In this document: in pieces, positions 1-9,359 of the stretch
Numbering within the stretch: position 1 is the stretch's first letter
Layout: the number at the start of each line of letters is the position of its first letter
Assembly (NCBI RefSeq): GCF_958431955.1
Contig: NZ_CAUASN010000011.1
Location: forward strand, 1-64,000
Length of the DNA: 64,000 nucleotides
Reading direction: 5' to 3'
From: an uncultured Adlercreutzia sp.
Lineage (GTDB): Bacteria; Actinomycetota; Coriobacteriia; Coriobacteriales; Eggerthellaceae
Made by a program: the position numbers and the translations under genes
Notes under the pieces: model-generated
Database searches by the model: none
Told to the model about the DNA's origin: nothing
What the model saw: only the letters and a program-made list of their open reading frames with translations

Positions 1-2851
1 CATCGGAATGGGGGTACATTGTCCAGATATCTTTATTAAGCCTAAATTTCTCTTTTATGGTCGCTCTTGGACCGACGAGGTATTCCTCGCCCTTGAAAAA
101 ACCGTCCAAGTATTGCGTTGTGAACATGAAGAGGTCTTGCAGGATCTTTAGTGAGCTCTCACGGGAGAGATCCATGCCATAAATCTTTTTTGCGTATTTA
201 CGTATGAATGAGCTGCGTTTGTTCTCAGAAGTACCTGTGGACGTGCCTGCGAACTGCACTACATCCTTAGACAGAGAAGCGCTCTCATCTCCGAGGATGA
301 CTATGTTGCCGCGCTTCTCGTGATTTTCTCTGAGATCTGGTACGCCTTCTGGGACTTCTATGACGTTACGCTCGCGAAGTAGTTCCAGGCACACTTTGAC
401 GAATAAAACGTAGTCCTCGGTAGTGAGCCAATTGATGCCGTCTGTGTCGAGCTGTCCTACGCGCTTCATAATAAGTGCTTGCACTTTGGGATGTGAAAAA
501 CCTTCGTTGAATTCAGTGGGTTCTATCCTCACGATGCCAAGGCCTTCCAGGCTGTTACGAGAGTCTTCGGCAGCAAGTTCATCGAGAAGCCAGGCGGTGG
601 CTTGCCCCCTCTTGTCTGACCCAAGGAGGCCTGGATATCGTTTGTTGGCAGTGCTTGCGATCCAGTTTACTACCATGCTGGGTTTGCAGCCTTCTCCGCC
701 GGTGGATTTTGCTTCGACGGCTTCTCTGATGAGCTGGCGTCGTGTGATGCTTCCGTAAGTTCTTTCCATAGCTGGTGCAAAAAAGGCGGCATCCTGTCGC
801 TTGTCAGAGAAGCATATAACGCTGCCTGCCCTGCACTCTTCGTTAAGATCGGCAAACCAATCGTCATCGTTGGGTTCCTCCTTGTTGAAAGGCGGAATCT
901 CTCTAACTAGATCGTAGCAGACAACGCTACCTGCAGCCTCTGGGGAGACTCTCATTGGCTGAATTGCGACTCGGGATTGGTATCCGCAATGTCGACAGCG
1001 GGCGGTTTCTTCGTCCGTCCGTTTGCCTTCGGTCTGATTGAGCGCGATTGGCACACGAGGAACTTCCTCGTGGCTAAAACGGTGCAAACCTCCCTCGGCT
1101 TCGTTGTGGAGCGCTCCGCACACGGGGCATAGCCACTGGATTTCTTCATCGGGATCTTGTTCCGATTTATCTGCAAGCACGCGATAATAGATTCTCGGAA
1201 TAAATTCGTCATCGGAGTCTGTGCCTTCATGTCTAGGGTTTAGCCATGCTGTTGCGGTTCTTCCCACTGGTTTTTCTGCGCCGAGGATGTAGGCTTGGCC
1301 GCAATGGCGACAGACTGACACTTCGTATACCGGAGTGTCGTTTTCTTCGTTGTAGCTCTCGGCAATGGTTTTGTTGGGGGTGAGCTTGCGAGTGTTCAAG
1401 TTCAGGAATATGCCTTCAGGCGCTCGCAGGAACGAATGGAAGCGACTCGTGAGGATGGGCACATCCTCTGAGCGCTGCGCCGAAGAAAGCACTTCAACCA
1501 TGGAAGTGAGAATCTCGATGCCTTTCTCGTATTCCATCGGTCCGGCAATTCCCAATTCCCGGATGCACTGAAGGTCGGTGAGGTCGAAGAGACTCTCGCA
1601 GCGTCTAATGAGCCGAGAGGAGGATTCCTCTCCCAGGAGTACTTTGCCGAGTCCCACCAGTGGGGGCTCGCCTTTTATTCTTGAGATGACGTCCTCTGGC
1701 ACACCGGCGGATGTGAGCACCTCGCAAATCGCTGGCTCATCTGCGGTCTCGGGATCGAAAAGCGTCTTGCGGAGGTCTGTCCATGCGCTTAAGGGGAGCA
1801 TGCCCCAGGGTCTCTCGTCTAATGCGTCTTGGGGCCGATCCTTCTCGCTCGTGATTACGTCCAGATCGCTGCCCTTATTGGAAAACGGCTCGCCAAATAG
1901 ATCCTGGGCAAACAAGGCGACTTTTGGCATATCCTCCTCGGAGCCGATTGTTGCAGAGGTTGCGTAACAATGGAGGGCAGGAAGGCTTCCGGTTTCCGAT
2001 TCGATTCGAGCTTTGAGACGGCGGATGAGATATGCAATTTCCGTACCAAGTGCGCCTGAATAGACATGGGCCTCGTCGATAGCAATGTGTCTCCAATTTG
2101 CGCCGAACGCGTTGCCGAACAGCGGTGCGTCTTCAGGGCGTAAGAGGAGGTACTCGAGCATAGAGTAGTTTGTGAGTATGATGTTTGGCGGGTTCTTACG
2201 AATCTCTTCTCGTGAGATGATCTCATTGGGAAGCTTGGCCTGGCCTGGATTCTCCTCTTTCCATTTAGCGAGAGCCTTGGATTCGTGCTCTTCGGTGTCA
2301 CCTGTGTAGCGACCAAAGGTGATCTCGGTGTCTTTCAGCAACAATCGCAATCTTTTGATCTGGTCGTTTGCCAGAGCATTCATCGGATAGAGGATCATGG
2401 CGCGAATGCCAGCGGAACGTCCAGTCTCTTCAAATTCCTTAAGTATGTCGTTGAGGATAGGCAGAAGAAAACACTCGGTCTTTCCCGAGCCAGTGCCAGT
2501 GACTACGGCGTAATTTCGTCCACTGGCAGCCTTTCTGATGGCTCTTACCTGGTGAACGTAAAGGGGACGGTCGGGGTTGAAGTTGTGGGGGTCGCCTCCA
2601 CCCAGGTGCATCATACTTTTGCAGAGAACTCCCTCATCTACTAGTTCTGCTACAGTTTTGTCCTTCCGATACGGGGGCGCTGTCTCAAGGAACGGCCCCT
2701 TGGCAAGGTAGCCAGGCTTGCGAAGTATCTCCTCTAGCTGGTTTTGCAGATCTACATCAGCAAAGTGAATAGTTGTGGCAATGTACTCACGGTAGGAGTC
2801 TTCGACTTTGCGTGCCGTCTCGATCGGATTGAATTCTTTGGTCTGACCCAT
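1..2851 (-). CDS. DEAH-box helicase with zinc-binding clusters, DruE-like (C-terminus outside window)
   Basis: Partial gene: I translated 950 codons from the ATG at 2851 with no stop before the window edge. N-terminal helicase half: Walker A GTGSGKT at residues 119-125, LYPMNALANDQ at about 154-164, DEAH at 259-262 and SAT motif ATSAT at 297-301. CxxC pairs follow (CRHC ~514, CPVC ~575, CRHC ~619), then FSDKRQDAAFFAP at about 681-693, the start of the second RecA-like domain. This arrangement is typical of the very large (often >1,800 aa) DUF1998-type helicases such as DruE of Druantia anti-phage systems; DpdJ-like or other defence helicases are alternatives. It starts 6 bases after the stop of the upstream 1,011-aa gene, so the two form an operon. 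Codon use is AT-richer than in the core genes to the right. Helicase is certain; the Druantia assignment is inference. Confidence 0.85.
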   Translation of the reverse strand, partial: MGQTKEFNPIETARKVEDSYREYIATTIHFADVDLQNQLEEILRKPGYLAKGPFLETAPPYRKDKTVAELVDEGVLCKSMMHLGGGDPHNFNPDRPLYVHQVRAIRKAASGRNYAVVTGTGSGKTECFLLPILNDILKEFEETGRSAGIRAMILYPMNALANDQIKRLRLLLKDTEITFGRYTGDTEEHESKALAKWKEENPGQAKLPNEIISREEIRKNPPNIILTNYSMLEYLLLRPEDAPLFGNAFGANWRHIAIDEAHVYSGALGTEIAYLIRRLKARIESETGSLPALHCYATSATIGSEEDMPKVALFAQDLFGEPFSNKGSDLDVITSEKDRPQDALDERPWGMLPLSAWTDLRKTLFDPETADEPAICEVLTSAGVPEDVISRIKGEPPLVGLGKVLLGEESSSRLIRRCESLFDLTDLQCIRELGIAGPMEYEKGIEILTSMVEVLSSAQRSEDVPILTSRFHSFLRAPEGIFLNLNTRKLTPNKTIAESYNEENDTPVYEVSVCRHCGQAYILGAEKPVGRTATAWLNPRHEGTDSDDEFIPRIYYRVLADKSEQDPDEEIQWLCPVCGALHNEAEGGLHRFSHEEVPRVPIALNQTEGKRTDEETARCRHCGYQSRVAIQPMRVSPEAAGSVVCYDLVREIPPFNKEEPNDDDWFADLNEECRAGSVICFSDKRQDAAFFAPAMERTYGSITRRQLIREAVEAKSTGGEGCKPSMVVNWIASTANKRYPGLLGSDKRGQATAWLLDELAAEDSRNSLEGLGIVRIEPTEFNEGFSHPKVQALIMKRVGQLDTDGINWLTTEDYVLFVKVCLELLRERNVIEVPEGVPDLRENHEKRGNIVILGDESASLSKDVVQFAGTSTGTSENKRSSFIRKYAKKIYGMDLSRESSLKILQDLFMFTTQYLDGFFKGEEYLVGPRATIKEKFRLNKDIWTMYPHSD

Positions 2852-2857
2852 AGTTGC

Positions 2858-5800
2858 CTACCTTTTCAGAATGAATTTAGCCGCATATTCTCTCTCGGGA
2901 TTCTCGAACAAATCGCTTGGTGACATCTCCACAATGATCGTTTTCTGTGCGTCCAATAATCTAACTACCTTAGAAGGAAGAACCAGTTCCGCAGATCCCG
3001 CGGGCACAAAGGATTCGGCGACTAGTTTCTTGCCAACTTTTCTCTTGAATTCGAAGTAGACGTCGCAAGCGGGTTCGCCCTCGAAGCGAAGTACGTGTTC
3101 AGCTACGCTGGTGACTAGCAGTTTCCAGCCTAGGATCCCGATTCCCTGTGCGCAATCGAGCATTTCAACTTCGGTCCACGCGGGTCTGGAAGAATCTTGT
3201 GTTACGTCATCACCATAGATCAGTGAAAACGTCAGGGGGAGGTTGTTTGGCGTGGAGCCATCGGTTTGTTGGAATGAGCTAGCATGTTTGAATAGATTAA
3301 ACTCGTGCTCGCCAGGCTGCTTGAGTTCCTTGAAGAAGATGGGTTCCAGTCCGAGCATTACTATCACTGCTCTGTTGTATCTCCATCCTTTAGCAACGAT
3401 CTTGAAGTTGGCAGCGCTTGGGCCAAGATCTAGTGCATCTGCCAGACAGACGGGACGCTTTTTCGATATGCGAGCTAGCTTGTCGGGAACCTTAACATCT
3501 ATCGCAGCCAGTGCTAATTTCGCATGGGTTTCCTTGCCGCTTTCTCTTGAGCGTATGCGAAGAGGCAAGAACTCGTCTTTGAGGAGGACTCTTGCGGTGT
3601 ACTTGCTCCAGATATTGACGGTTTCAGCCTCTTTCTGGGTGTCGACGATGTCAATTGCAAGTACGGCTTGAAAGCTATATTCCGCAACGGGGATACCAAA
3701 ATCTAGGCTGATGGTGGTTGGCTTAAAATCTTGGATTGGGATCACAGCAAATCTGTACTTGAAGATCACCTTGCCACCAGCGGATTTCTGCCTTGCTTCT
3801 ATCAGGCAGCTTTCGATATGTCGGTCGAAAAGGATTGATTCTTGTGGAACGAGTGCGATTCGTGCTGCATTTGATTTTCCGTAACTGTCTGTCCACAGAA
3901 CGTGACGCGGTATTGATACCCTTTGCTCGTCGCAGGTGCAAAAAATATCGAGGTCGTCGAGAGCCGAGAGGCCATCGAACGCTTCTATGGTTATTGATGG
4001 GAGACCGCCGTTGGTGCCAAGCTTGCACGGCGCGTAGCCGTACAGGTCAATGCCATCGGTTGTTTCTCCAATAATACGTCTCCTGTCAATCTTGGCGGCA
4101 TAGCGTTCCTGCCAAACGGCAATCTCTTCACCAGTCAGTATGTTCACAATTGAGCCGGTTGCCCCCGGTTCAACATCGTAGATGAAGATCTGTGTGTTGT
4201 CCCAGTCACCGGAGGTTTCATACTCTGAGACCGCGGTCATGCCCTGTCCAGGCTCAATCTTGAATCCATCTTTTACGATGTAGGCGATGCGGCGCTTCTT
4301 TGCAATCTTCTCATTTCGTCCTCGCAGGCGATAGAGCCCCTTGGCGTCCTTGATGAACTCGAAGCAGCCGGGTTTGCTTCTAGCAAATGATTGATGCAAA
4401 GAGCTTGCTTCTTCATATTCGCCTGTTTTTTCGTCTTGCAGCATGAGTTTCAACTCGATATCGTATCGAGCTTGCGGTTTGACAGCAATGCTCGAAGCCT
4501 TAAGGATGCATTTTCCCACGCTTACATCGAACGAGGAAATCAACTCCTTCTTCCCGTCGACATAGTAGTCGATTCTGTCGGTGGCAAAATGCAGAGGAAA
4601 TTGTTGCTGCGGCCAGCGTATCGATACAATGCCTTCCGCGAGATCTAGCTGTAAGCTGGCCATGGGGAGGTAGACGAGGCGCTGTTCGCCTTGGCGCTTC
4701 TCGCGAGGAGAGTTTGTTGAGCGCAATCTTGTTGTAACCGTCGTTCGTTCTCGGCTCTTGCGAAGCGCTTCCATAGCTGCTTCTGGTAAGCCGAAATTCG
4801 AAAGCATCGCGTAACCGCTCGAATCCTTTTGTGAGCTTTCAACCTGGGATGCAACGCGCATCGAGGCTTCAAAAAGTGGGGCGATGGTTGAGTTCGGGGC
4901 CTTCTCGAGAATGTTGAGCACGGCTTTGCTGGGTGCGAAGCGACTTTCGGGATTCTTGAGCTCTTTGAGAATGGAATGTCCGTCCATTTCGGCGCCGAAA
5001 CCGTAGTTTCCGGCCGCAACTTCTTTAGCTAATGGAAGGATAGACTTTTCCCATAGATTGACCCAGGCGTCTGCCGACAAACCGCCATGAAGCAGCGCAG
5101 TATAGAAGTAGTAATTTGTTTCCTCGTCACGAGCGTATAGCGGCATTCCGCGACGCTCGACGTGATTCGCAAATGTTTGCTTGAATAGACTCTGGACGTT
5201 ACTGTCGTGGATATTGAGTTCATCGAAGAAATTGCCCCATAGATTTCCCTTGTTGTATACGTTGCGGGCCCTGTCGGCAACGTACACTATAAAGGCATTT
5301 CGCAGGTGTCTGTCGATTAGGCTTAGGGCAACACGTGGTTGAGCCGAGTAGAAGTCGAAGAGTTGTTCAAAGGTGTCGCAAAGTTCATCAAGATCCGTTG
5401 AAAATTCCTCGAAAGCCTGATAGACCATGACGTCTTCAAATTCATCTTCGAGATCTTCGAAGACTTCCTTTGTCCGTTTTTCGAATCCTCTCAGCGCATC
5501 AGTGAACGGTGTGGGAGGAAGACTGACAGGGCCATCGCCTAGAAAATACGAACGGGAGACAGTTGGGGCCACTGTCCTCTGAATGCTATCCCTACGAGAG
5601 TTTTTTGCTGTTGCGAGTATCCTCTCAACAGCGGCGGTATCCACCTCTCTCTTTTTCAAAACAGAGGCAGCAAAGGCAACAGGATCTGCGCGATACCGAT
5701 TCTGAAGCCCTATAATTGCATCCGACTCTTGCCAGCCAAAGAGATCATCGACTTTCTTCTCAGGGAGATCCAAGAGTTCGGGTAGGACTTCAAACCCCGC

Positions 5801-5893
5801 GCGTTTTATCAGGCGTCTAAGGCTTGCGCTGCCGAGGTTAAGTTCAGTGATGGGCGTTACCCTCAATCGCTCAATAATGTCTTCTTCGCTCAT
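2858..5893 (-). CDS. large uncharacterised partner of the helicase, DruH-like candidate
   Basis: A protein of 1,011 aa from the ATG at 5893 (an in-frame ATG at 5944 would give 1,028 aa). I recognise no enzyme motif. The N-terminus (about residues 1-65) has a helix-hairpin-helix / RNA-polymerase alpha-CTD-like look (ITELNLGSASLRRLIKRAGF, then LLDLPEKKVDDLFGW); the rest is mixed alpha/beta with no transmembrane segment. I prefer 5893 because a -10-like TACAAT lies at 5949-5954 on this strand, which would put the transcription start at or inside the 5944 ATG. The gene is followed after 6 bases by the giant DEAH helicase. A ~1,000-aa protein of unknown function directly before DruE is the Druantia type III layout (DruH-DruE), so DruH-like is the leading hypothesis, from context and size only. 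Confidence 0.75.
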   Translation of the reverse strand: MSEEDIIERLRVTPITELNLGSASLRRLIKRAGFEVLPELLDLPEKKVDDLFGWQESDAIIGLQNRYRADPVAFAASVLKKREVDTAAVERILATAKNSRRDSIQRTVAPTVSRSYFLGDGPVSLPPTPFTDALRGFEKRTKEVFEDLEDEFEDVMVYQAFEEFSTDLDELCDTFEQLFDFYSAQPRVALSLIDRHLRNAFIVYVADRARNVYNKGNLWGNFFDELNIHDSNVQSLFKQTFANHVERRGMPLYARDEETNYYFYTALLHGGLSADAWVNLWEKSILPLAKEVAAGNYGFGAEMDGHSILKELKNPESRFAPSKAVLNILEKAPNSTIAPLFEASMRVASQVESSQKDSSGYAMLSNFGLPEAAMEALRKSRERTTVTTRLRSTNSPREKRQGEQRLVYLPMASLQLDLAEGIVSIRWPQQQFPLHFATDRIDYYVDGKKELISSFDVSVGKCILKASSIAVKPQARYDIELKLMLQDEKTGEYEEASSLHQSFARSKPGCFEFIKDAKGLYRLRGRNEKIAKKRRIAYIVKDGFKIEPGQGMTAVSEYETSGDWDNTQIFIYDVEPGATGSIVNILTGEEIAVWQERYAAKIDRRRIIGETTDGIDLYGYAPCKLGTNGGLPSITIEAFDGLSALDDLDIFCTCDEQRVSIPRHVLWTDSYGKSNAARIALVPQESILFDRHIESCLIEARQKSAGGKVIFKYRFAVIPIQDFKPTTISLDFGIPVAEYSFQAVLAIDIVDTQKEAETVNIWSKYTARVLLKDEFLPLRIRSRESGKETHAKLALAAIDVKVPDKLARISKKRPVCLADALDLGPSAANFKIVAKGWRYNRAVIVMLGLEPIFFKELKQPGEHEFNLFKHASSFQQTDGSTPNNLPLTFSLIYGDDVTQDSSRPAWTEVEMLDCAQGIGILGWKLLVTSVAEHVLRFEGEPACDVYFEFKRKVGKKLVAESFVPAGSAELVLPSKVVRLLDAQKTIIVEMSPSDLFENPEREYAAKFILKR

Positions 5894-5948
5894 TCGCGCT
5901 TCCCAGAACGTTAGAATGGTAAATATCGGCGGTGTATTCCCCATCGGT

Positions 5949-5954
5949 ATTGTA
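5949..5954 (-). promoter_or_regulatory. putative -10 box for the defence operon
   Basis: TACAAT on the minus strand, 5 of 6 matches to TATAAT, in an AT-rich stretch just upstream of the large partner gene. No convincing -35 at 16-18 bases. If used, the transcript starts near 5942 and translation would begin at 5893. Confidence 0.35.
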
Positions 5955-6010
5955 CCACCGCATATGATGGTATGGCCTCAAGGAGAGTGGCACAAGCTCA
6001 TGCCGGAGAT

Positions 6011-6042
6011 CGATACGTTGGAATTGTTAAGCTAACGTATCG
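6011..6042. repeat. perfect 9-bp inverted repeat upstream of tyrA
   Basis: Arms CGATACGTT (6011-6019) and AACGTATCG (6034-6042) are exact reverse complements separated by 14 bases. There is no T-run, so a terminator is unlikely. The site lies between the divergent defence operon and the tyrA operon and could be an operator; no regulator in the window can be tied to it. Confidence 0.45.
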
Positions 6043-6158
6043 CATAGCATTGGTGGTATTCCTTCGCGGGGATTGGGCGAATCGTGGGGCGGCGGTTGCG
6101 GGGTTCGTATACAATGGGAGGGAACTGGTGCTTGAGGGATTGAGGAACAGATACTTCC

Positions 6159-7364
6159 ATGATTGATGATACGAATCAAAACGCCGCGGCATCGGACGGC
6201 GACGCTGCGGCTGCCGCGCTCGGGCCTTTCGCCTCGGTGGCCGTTATCGGCTTGGGACTCATCGGGGCCTCGCTGGCCGCGGCCCTGGCCGACAAGATGC
6301 CCTCCGCGCGCGTCTTCGGAGTGGATACCGACCCTGCCGCCTGCGCCGCCGCTGTGGAGCGCGGCTGGTGCGTGGAGGCTGGCGGTCCCGACGACGCGGC
6401 CTTCCGCGCCTTCGTCGAAGGCCCCTGCGAGCTTGTGGTCATCGCCACGCCCGTGGCGGCGGTGGACGACTACCTCACGCGCCTGCGCGACTGGGGCTAT
6501 ACGGGGCTCGTCACCGACACCATCTCCACCAAGGGCCACATCCTGGCCGCCGCCGAGGAGCTTCTGCCCGCGCCTGCGCGCTACGTGCCGGGGCACCCCA
6601 TGGCCGGCTCCGAGCAGAGCGGTATCGCCGGGGCGCGCGCCGACCTGTTCGAGGGCGCGAACTGGATCCTCTGCCCCGACGAGCGCACCGCCCCCGAGGA
6701 CTTCCAGCACCTCCACGAGTTCGTGTGCGGCCTGGAGGCCCGCGTGGTGTCGCTGCGCCGCGAGGAGCACGACGCCGCCGTGGCCATCGTGAGCCACGTG
6801 CCCCACATGGTGGCCTCCTCGCTCATGCAGCTGGCGAGCGCCCATGCCGACGACACCGGCTCCATCATGCGCTTGGCGGCCGGCGGCTTCAAGGACACCA
6901 CGCGCATCGCCGCCGGGTCCCCGAAGCTGTGGTGCGGCATCGCCTTCGACAACGCCGAGGCGCTGCGCGACGGCCTGGCCGAGATGGCCGCCATCATCGG
7001 CTCGTTCGCCGATGCCCTGGCCGCAGGCGACCGCGACACCTTCACGCGGCTGCTCGCCGAGGCCGCCGACGCCCGCCGGGCGCTGCCGGCCGCCTGGGTG
7101 CCCTCCACCGAGAAGCTTCTGGAGGTGCGCATCCCCATGGTGAACCGCACGGGCGTGGTGGCCGAGGTGTGCACCATTGCCTCGTCGGTGGGCTGCAATA
7201 TACAATCCATTGACATCGACCACATCAGCGAGGGCAACGCCGTGCTCTCCCTCATCCTTACCGACGAGGGCGACGTGGGCGCGCTGTCGCTGCAGCTGAT
7301 CAACGCCGGTTTCTCCGTATCGTTCAGTCCGATTATGCCGAAGGAGTACGCTCATGTCGACTGA
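6159..7364 (+). CDS. tyrA: prephenate dehydrogenase with C-terminal ACT domain
   Basis: A protein of 401 aa that converts prephenate to 4-hydroxyphenylpyruvate with NAD(P)+, the committed step to tyrosine. After a low-complexity start of about 22 residues comes the Rossmann motif GLGLIGAS (about 30-37), then the prephenate dehydrogenase signature GHPMAGSEQSG (about 147-157) and the helical domain with HVPHM and GGFKDTTRIA. The last ~75 residues, beginning VRIPMVNRTGVVAEV, form an ACT domain, the usual site of feedback inhibition by an aromatic amino acid. It heads the long plus-strand operon; its end overlaps the aroA start by 11 bases. This is the first gene with the high-GC codon use typical of the rest of the window, marking the right edge of the AT-richer island. 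An alternative start further in is possible because the first ~22 residues are not conserved-looking. Confidence 0.93.
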   Translation: MIDDTNQNAAASDGDAAAAALGPFASVAVIGLGLIGASLAAALADKMPSARVFGVDTDPAACAAAVERGWCVEAGGPDDAAFRAFVEGPCELVVIATPVAAVDDYLTRLRDWGYTGLVTDTISTKGHILAAAEELLPAPARYVPGHPMAGSEQSGIAGARADLFEGANWILCPDERTAPEDFQHLHEFVCGLEARVVSLRREEHDAAVAIVSHVPHMVASSLMQLASAHADDTGSIMRLAAGGFKDTTRIAAGSPKLWCGIAFDNAEALRDGLAEMAAIIGSFADALAAGDRDTFTRLLAEAADARRALPAAWVPSTEKLLEVRIPMVNRTGVVAEVCTIASSVGCNIQSIDIDHISEGNAVLSLILTDEGDVGALSLQLINAGFSVSFSPIMPKEYAHVD

Positions 7365-8688
7365 GAACCTGCCTCCCTACACCACCATCGAGCCTCTGGG
7401 CGGCGCGCTCTCGGGCGCCTGCCGAGTGCCCGGCGACAAGTCCATCTCGCACCGCGCGGTGCTCTTCGCCGCCATGGCCGAGGGCACCTCGCACCTTGAG
7501 GGTGTGCTCGATTCCGAGGACGTGCGCGCCTCCATCCGCGCCGTGGAGGCCCTAGGCGCCACGGTGGAACTGCGCGCTCAGGCCGACGGCACGCTCGCCG
7601 GCACGGTGACCGGCTGGGGGGCGGAAGGCCCGAGCCAGCCCGACGCGCCCATCGACTGCGGCAACTCCGGCACCACTGCGCGCCTGCTCATGGGCATCGT
7701 GGCGCCGTGGGACATCGTCGTGACCATCACCGGCGATGCCAGCCTGCAGAAGCGCCCCATGCGCCGCATTGTCGCGCCGCTCGCGAAGATGGGCGCCACC
7801 TTCGAGCCGGAAAGCCCGGAGACGCTGCCGATTACCGTGCACGGCACCCGCCGCTTGCGCCCCATCGAGTACGCGAGCCCCATGGCCTCGGCCCAGCTGA
7901 AGACCGCCGTGCTCCTGGCCGGCACCTTCGCCGACGGCACCACCACGGTGACCGAGCCCGCGCCCTCGCGCAACCACACCGAGCTCATGCTGCCCGAGTT
8001 CAACGTGCCCACCACCGCCGGCACCCGCGTGGCCACGGTGGAGGGCCCCGCCGAGATGCTCGCCTCCGACGTGGTGGTGCCGGGCGACCCCTCTTCGGCC
8101 GCCTTCATCGCCGCAGCCGCCCTGCTCGCCCCGGGCAGCGCCGTGCAGATCGAGAACGTGTCGCTGAACCCGGCCCGCATCGGGTTCGTGCGCACCTTGG
8201 AGCGCATGGGCGCCTCCATCGAGGAGTCCTACCGCGGCGCCGAGGGCAAGGAGCCCCGCGGCACCTTGAGCGTGCAGTACACGCCGGTTCTGCGCGGCTG
8301 CGAGGTGCCCTCCCAGCACATCGCGTCGGTCATCGACGAGATCCCGGTGCTGGCCCTGGTGGCGGCCCATGCCCGCGGCATCACGGTGTTCCACGAGGTG
8401 GGCGAGCTGCGCGTGAAGGAATCCGACCGCCTGGCCGCCATCATCGAGGGCCTGGCCCAGCTGGGGGTGGACGCCTGGGAAGAGGGCGACGACCTGTTCA
8501 TCGAGGGCAACCCCGACCTCACCGTGCCCGAGGGCCTCGTGTTCAACTCCCATGGCGATCACCGCCTGGCCATGACCTGGGCGCTCGTGGGCGCCTGCGG
8601 GCGCGTGCCGGTGTCGGTGACCGACTTTACCTGCGTGGCCGTGAGCTACCCCGATTTCCTCGCCGACCTGAAGGAGCTGGTGCGCTAA
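7354..8688 (+). CDS. aroA: 3-phosphoshikimate 1-carboxyvinyltransferase (EPSP synthase)
   Basis: A protein of 444 aa, the family's usual length. It transfers enolpyruvyl from PEP to shikimate 3-phosphate, the sixth step of the shikimate pathway. Visible signatures are PGDKSISHRA near residue 28 (phosphate-binding Lys), GNSGTTARLL (about 108-117), GDASLQKRPM, the KESDR motif in LRVKESDRLA (~352) and HGDHRLAMTW near residue 400. The start overlaps the tyrA end in another frame, indicating translational coupling. The stop TAA shares its last base with the cmk ATG. Pairing with tyrA is a metabolic grouping: aroA supplies the chorismate branch that TyrA draws on. Confidence 0.96.
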   Translation: MSTENLPPYTTIEPLGGALSGACRVPGDKSISHRAVLFAAMAEGTSHLEGVLDSEDVRASIRAVEALGATVELRAQADGTLAGTVTGWGAEGPSQPDAPIDCGNSGTTARLLMGIVAPWDIVVTITGDASLQKRPMRRIVAPLAKMGATFEPESPETLPITVHGTRRLRPIEYASPMASAQLKTAVLLAGTFADGTTTVTEPAPSRNHTELMLPEFNVPTTAGTRVATVEGPAEMLASDVVVPGDPSSAAFIAAAALLAPGSAVQIENVSLNPARIGFVRTLERMGASIEESYRGAEGKEPRGTLSVQYTPVLRGCEVPSQHIASVIDEIPVLALVAAHARGITVFHEVGELRVKESDRLAAIIEGLAQLGVDAWEEGDDLFIEGNPDLTVPEGLVFNSHGDHRLAMTWALVGACGRVPVSVTDFTCVAVSYPDFLADLKELVR

Positions 8689-9359
8689 TGATCGTCGCCA
8701 TCGACGGGCCCTCCGGGGCCGGCAAGTCCACCGTGGCCAAGGCCGTGGCCAAAGAACTCGGCTTCTCCTGCCTCGATACCGGGGCGATGTACCGCTCCAT
8801 CGCCTGGCAGGCGCTGCAAAACGGCGTCGCGCTCGACGACGATGCGGCCTTGGGGGAGGTGGCCCGCAGCTACGACATCTCCTTCGGGCACGTGGAGGGC
8901 GACCCCGTTCCCCGCCGCGTGTTCATCGGGGACGCGGAGGTGACCGAGGCCATCCGCACCGCCGAGATCGACCGGGCCGTGAGCCCCGTGTCGGCCGCGC
9001 CCTCGGTGCGCGCCGCCCTGCTCGACCAGCAGCGCAGAATCGGCAACGCCGGCAACTACGTGGTGGAGGGCCGCGACATCGGCACCGTGGTGTTCCCGGA
9101 TGCGGCCGTGAAGGTGTTCCTCACCGCATCGGACGAGGAGCGCGCCCACCGCCGCGTGCGCCAGAACGTCGACCGCGGCATCGGCTCCATCGACTATGAG
9201 GAGGTGCTCGCCGACCTGCGCCGCCGCGATGAGGCCGACTCCTCCCGCGCCACCGCGCCGTTGCGCGCGGCCGACGATGCCGTGCAGATCGACTCCACGA
9301 GCCACTACATCGAGGAAGTCATCGACCAGATCTGCCAGCTCGCTCGAGAGGCGCGGTAA
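8688..9359 (+). CDS. cmk: cytidylate kinase
   Basis: A protein of 223 aa; phosphorylates CMP and dCMP with ATP. P-loop GPSGAGKS at residues 7-14 in MIVAIDGPSGAGKST, then CLDTGAMYRSIAW (CMP-binding region), EGRDIGTVVFPDA (about 126-138) and a lid region rich in Arg (SDEERAHRRVRQN). Length and motifs match bacterial Cmk. The ATG overlaps the aroA stop (TAATG) and its own stop overlaps the plsC start (TAATG), so four genes from tyrA are read without gaps. The order cmk-plsC-ispH is widely conserved in Gram-positive bacteria. Confidence 0.96.
   Translation: MIVAIDGPSGAGKSTVAKAVAKELGFSCLDTGAMYRSIAWQALQNGVALDDDAALGEVARSYDISFGHVEGDPVPRRVFIGDAEVTEAIRTAEIDRAVSPVSAAPSVRAALLDQQRRIGNAGNYVVEGRDIGTVVFPDAAVKVFLTASDEERAHRRVRQNVDRGIGSIDYEEVLADLRRRDEADSSRATAPLRAADDAVQIDSTSHYIEEVIDQICQLAREAR

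Noticed and set aside
1..6000. DISARM system (DrmA/DrmB)
   Set aside because: DISARM splits the helicase and DUF1998 functions over two mid-size genes with a methylase; here one giant helicase follows a ~1,000-aa unknown protein and no methylase is seen, though the left side is cut off.
8557..9359. Fusion of the reading frame upstream of cmk into one longer protein (open from 7707)
   Set aside because: The upstream part is an out-of-frame Arg/Pro-rich reading of aroA; cmk begins at its own ATG at 8688 with the P-loop right after it.
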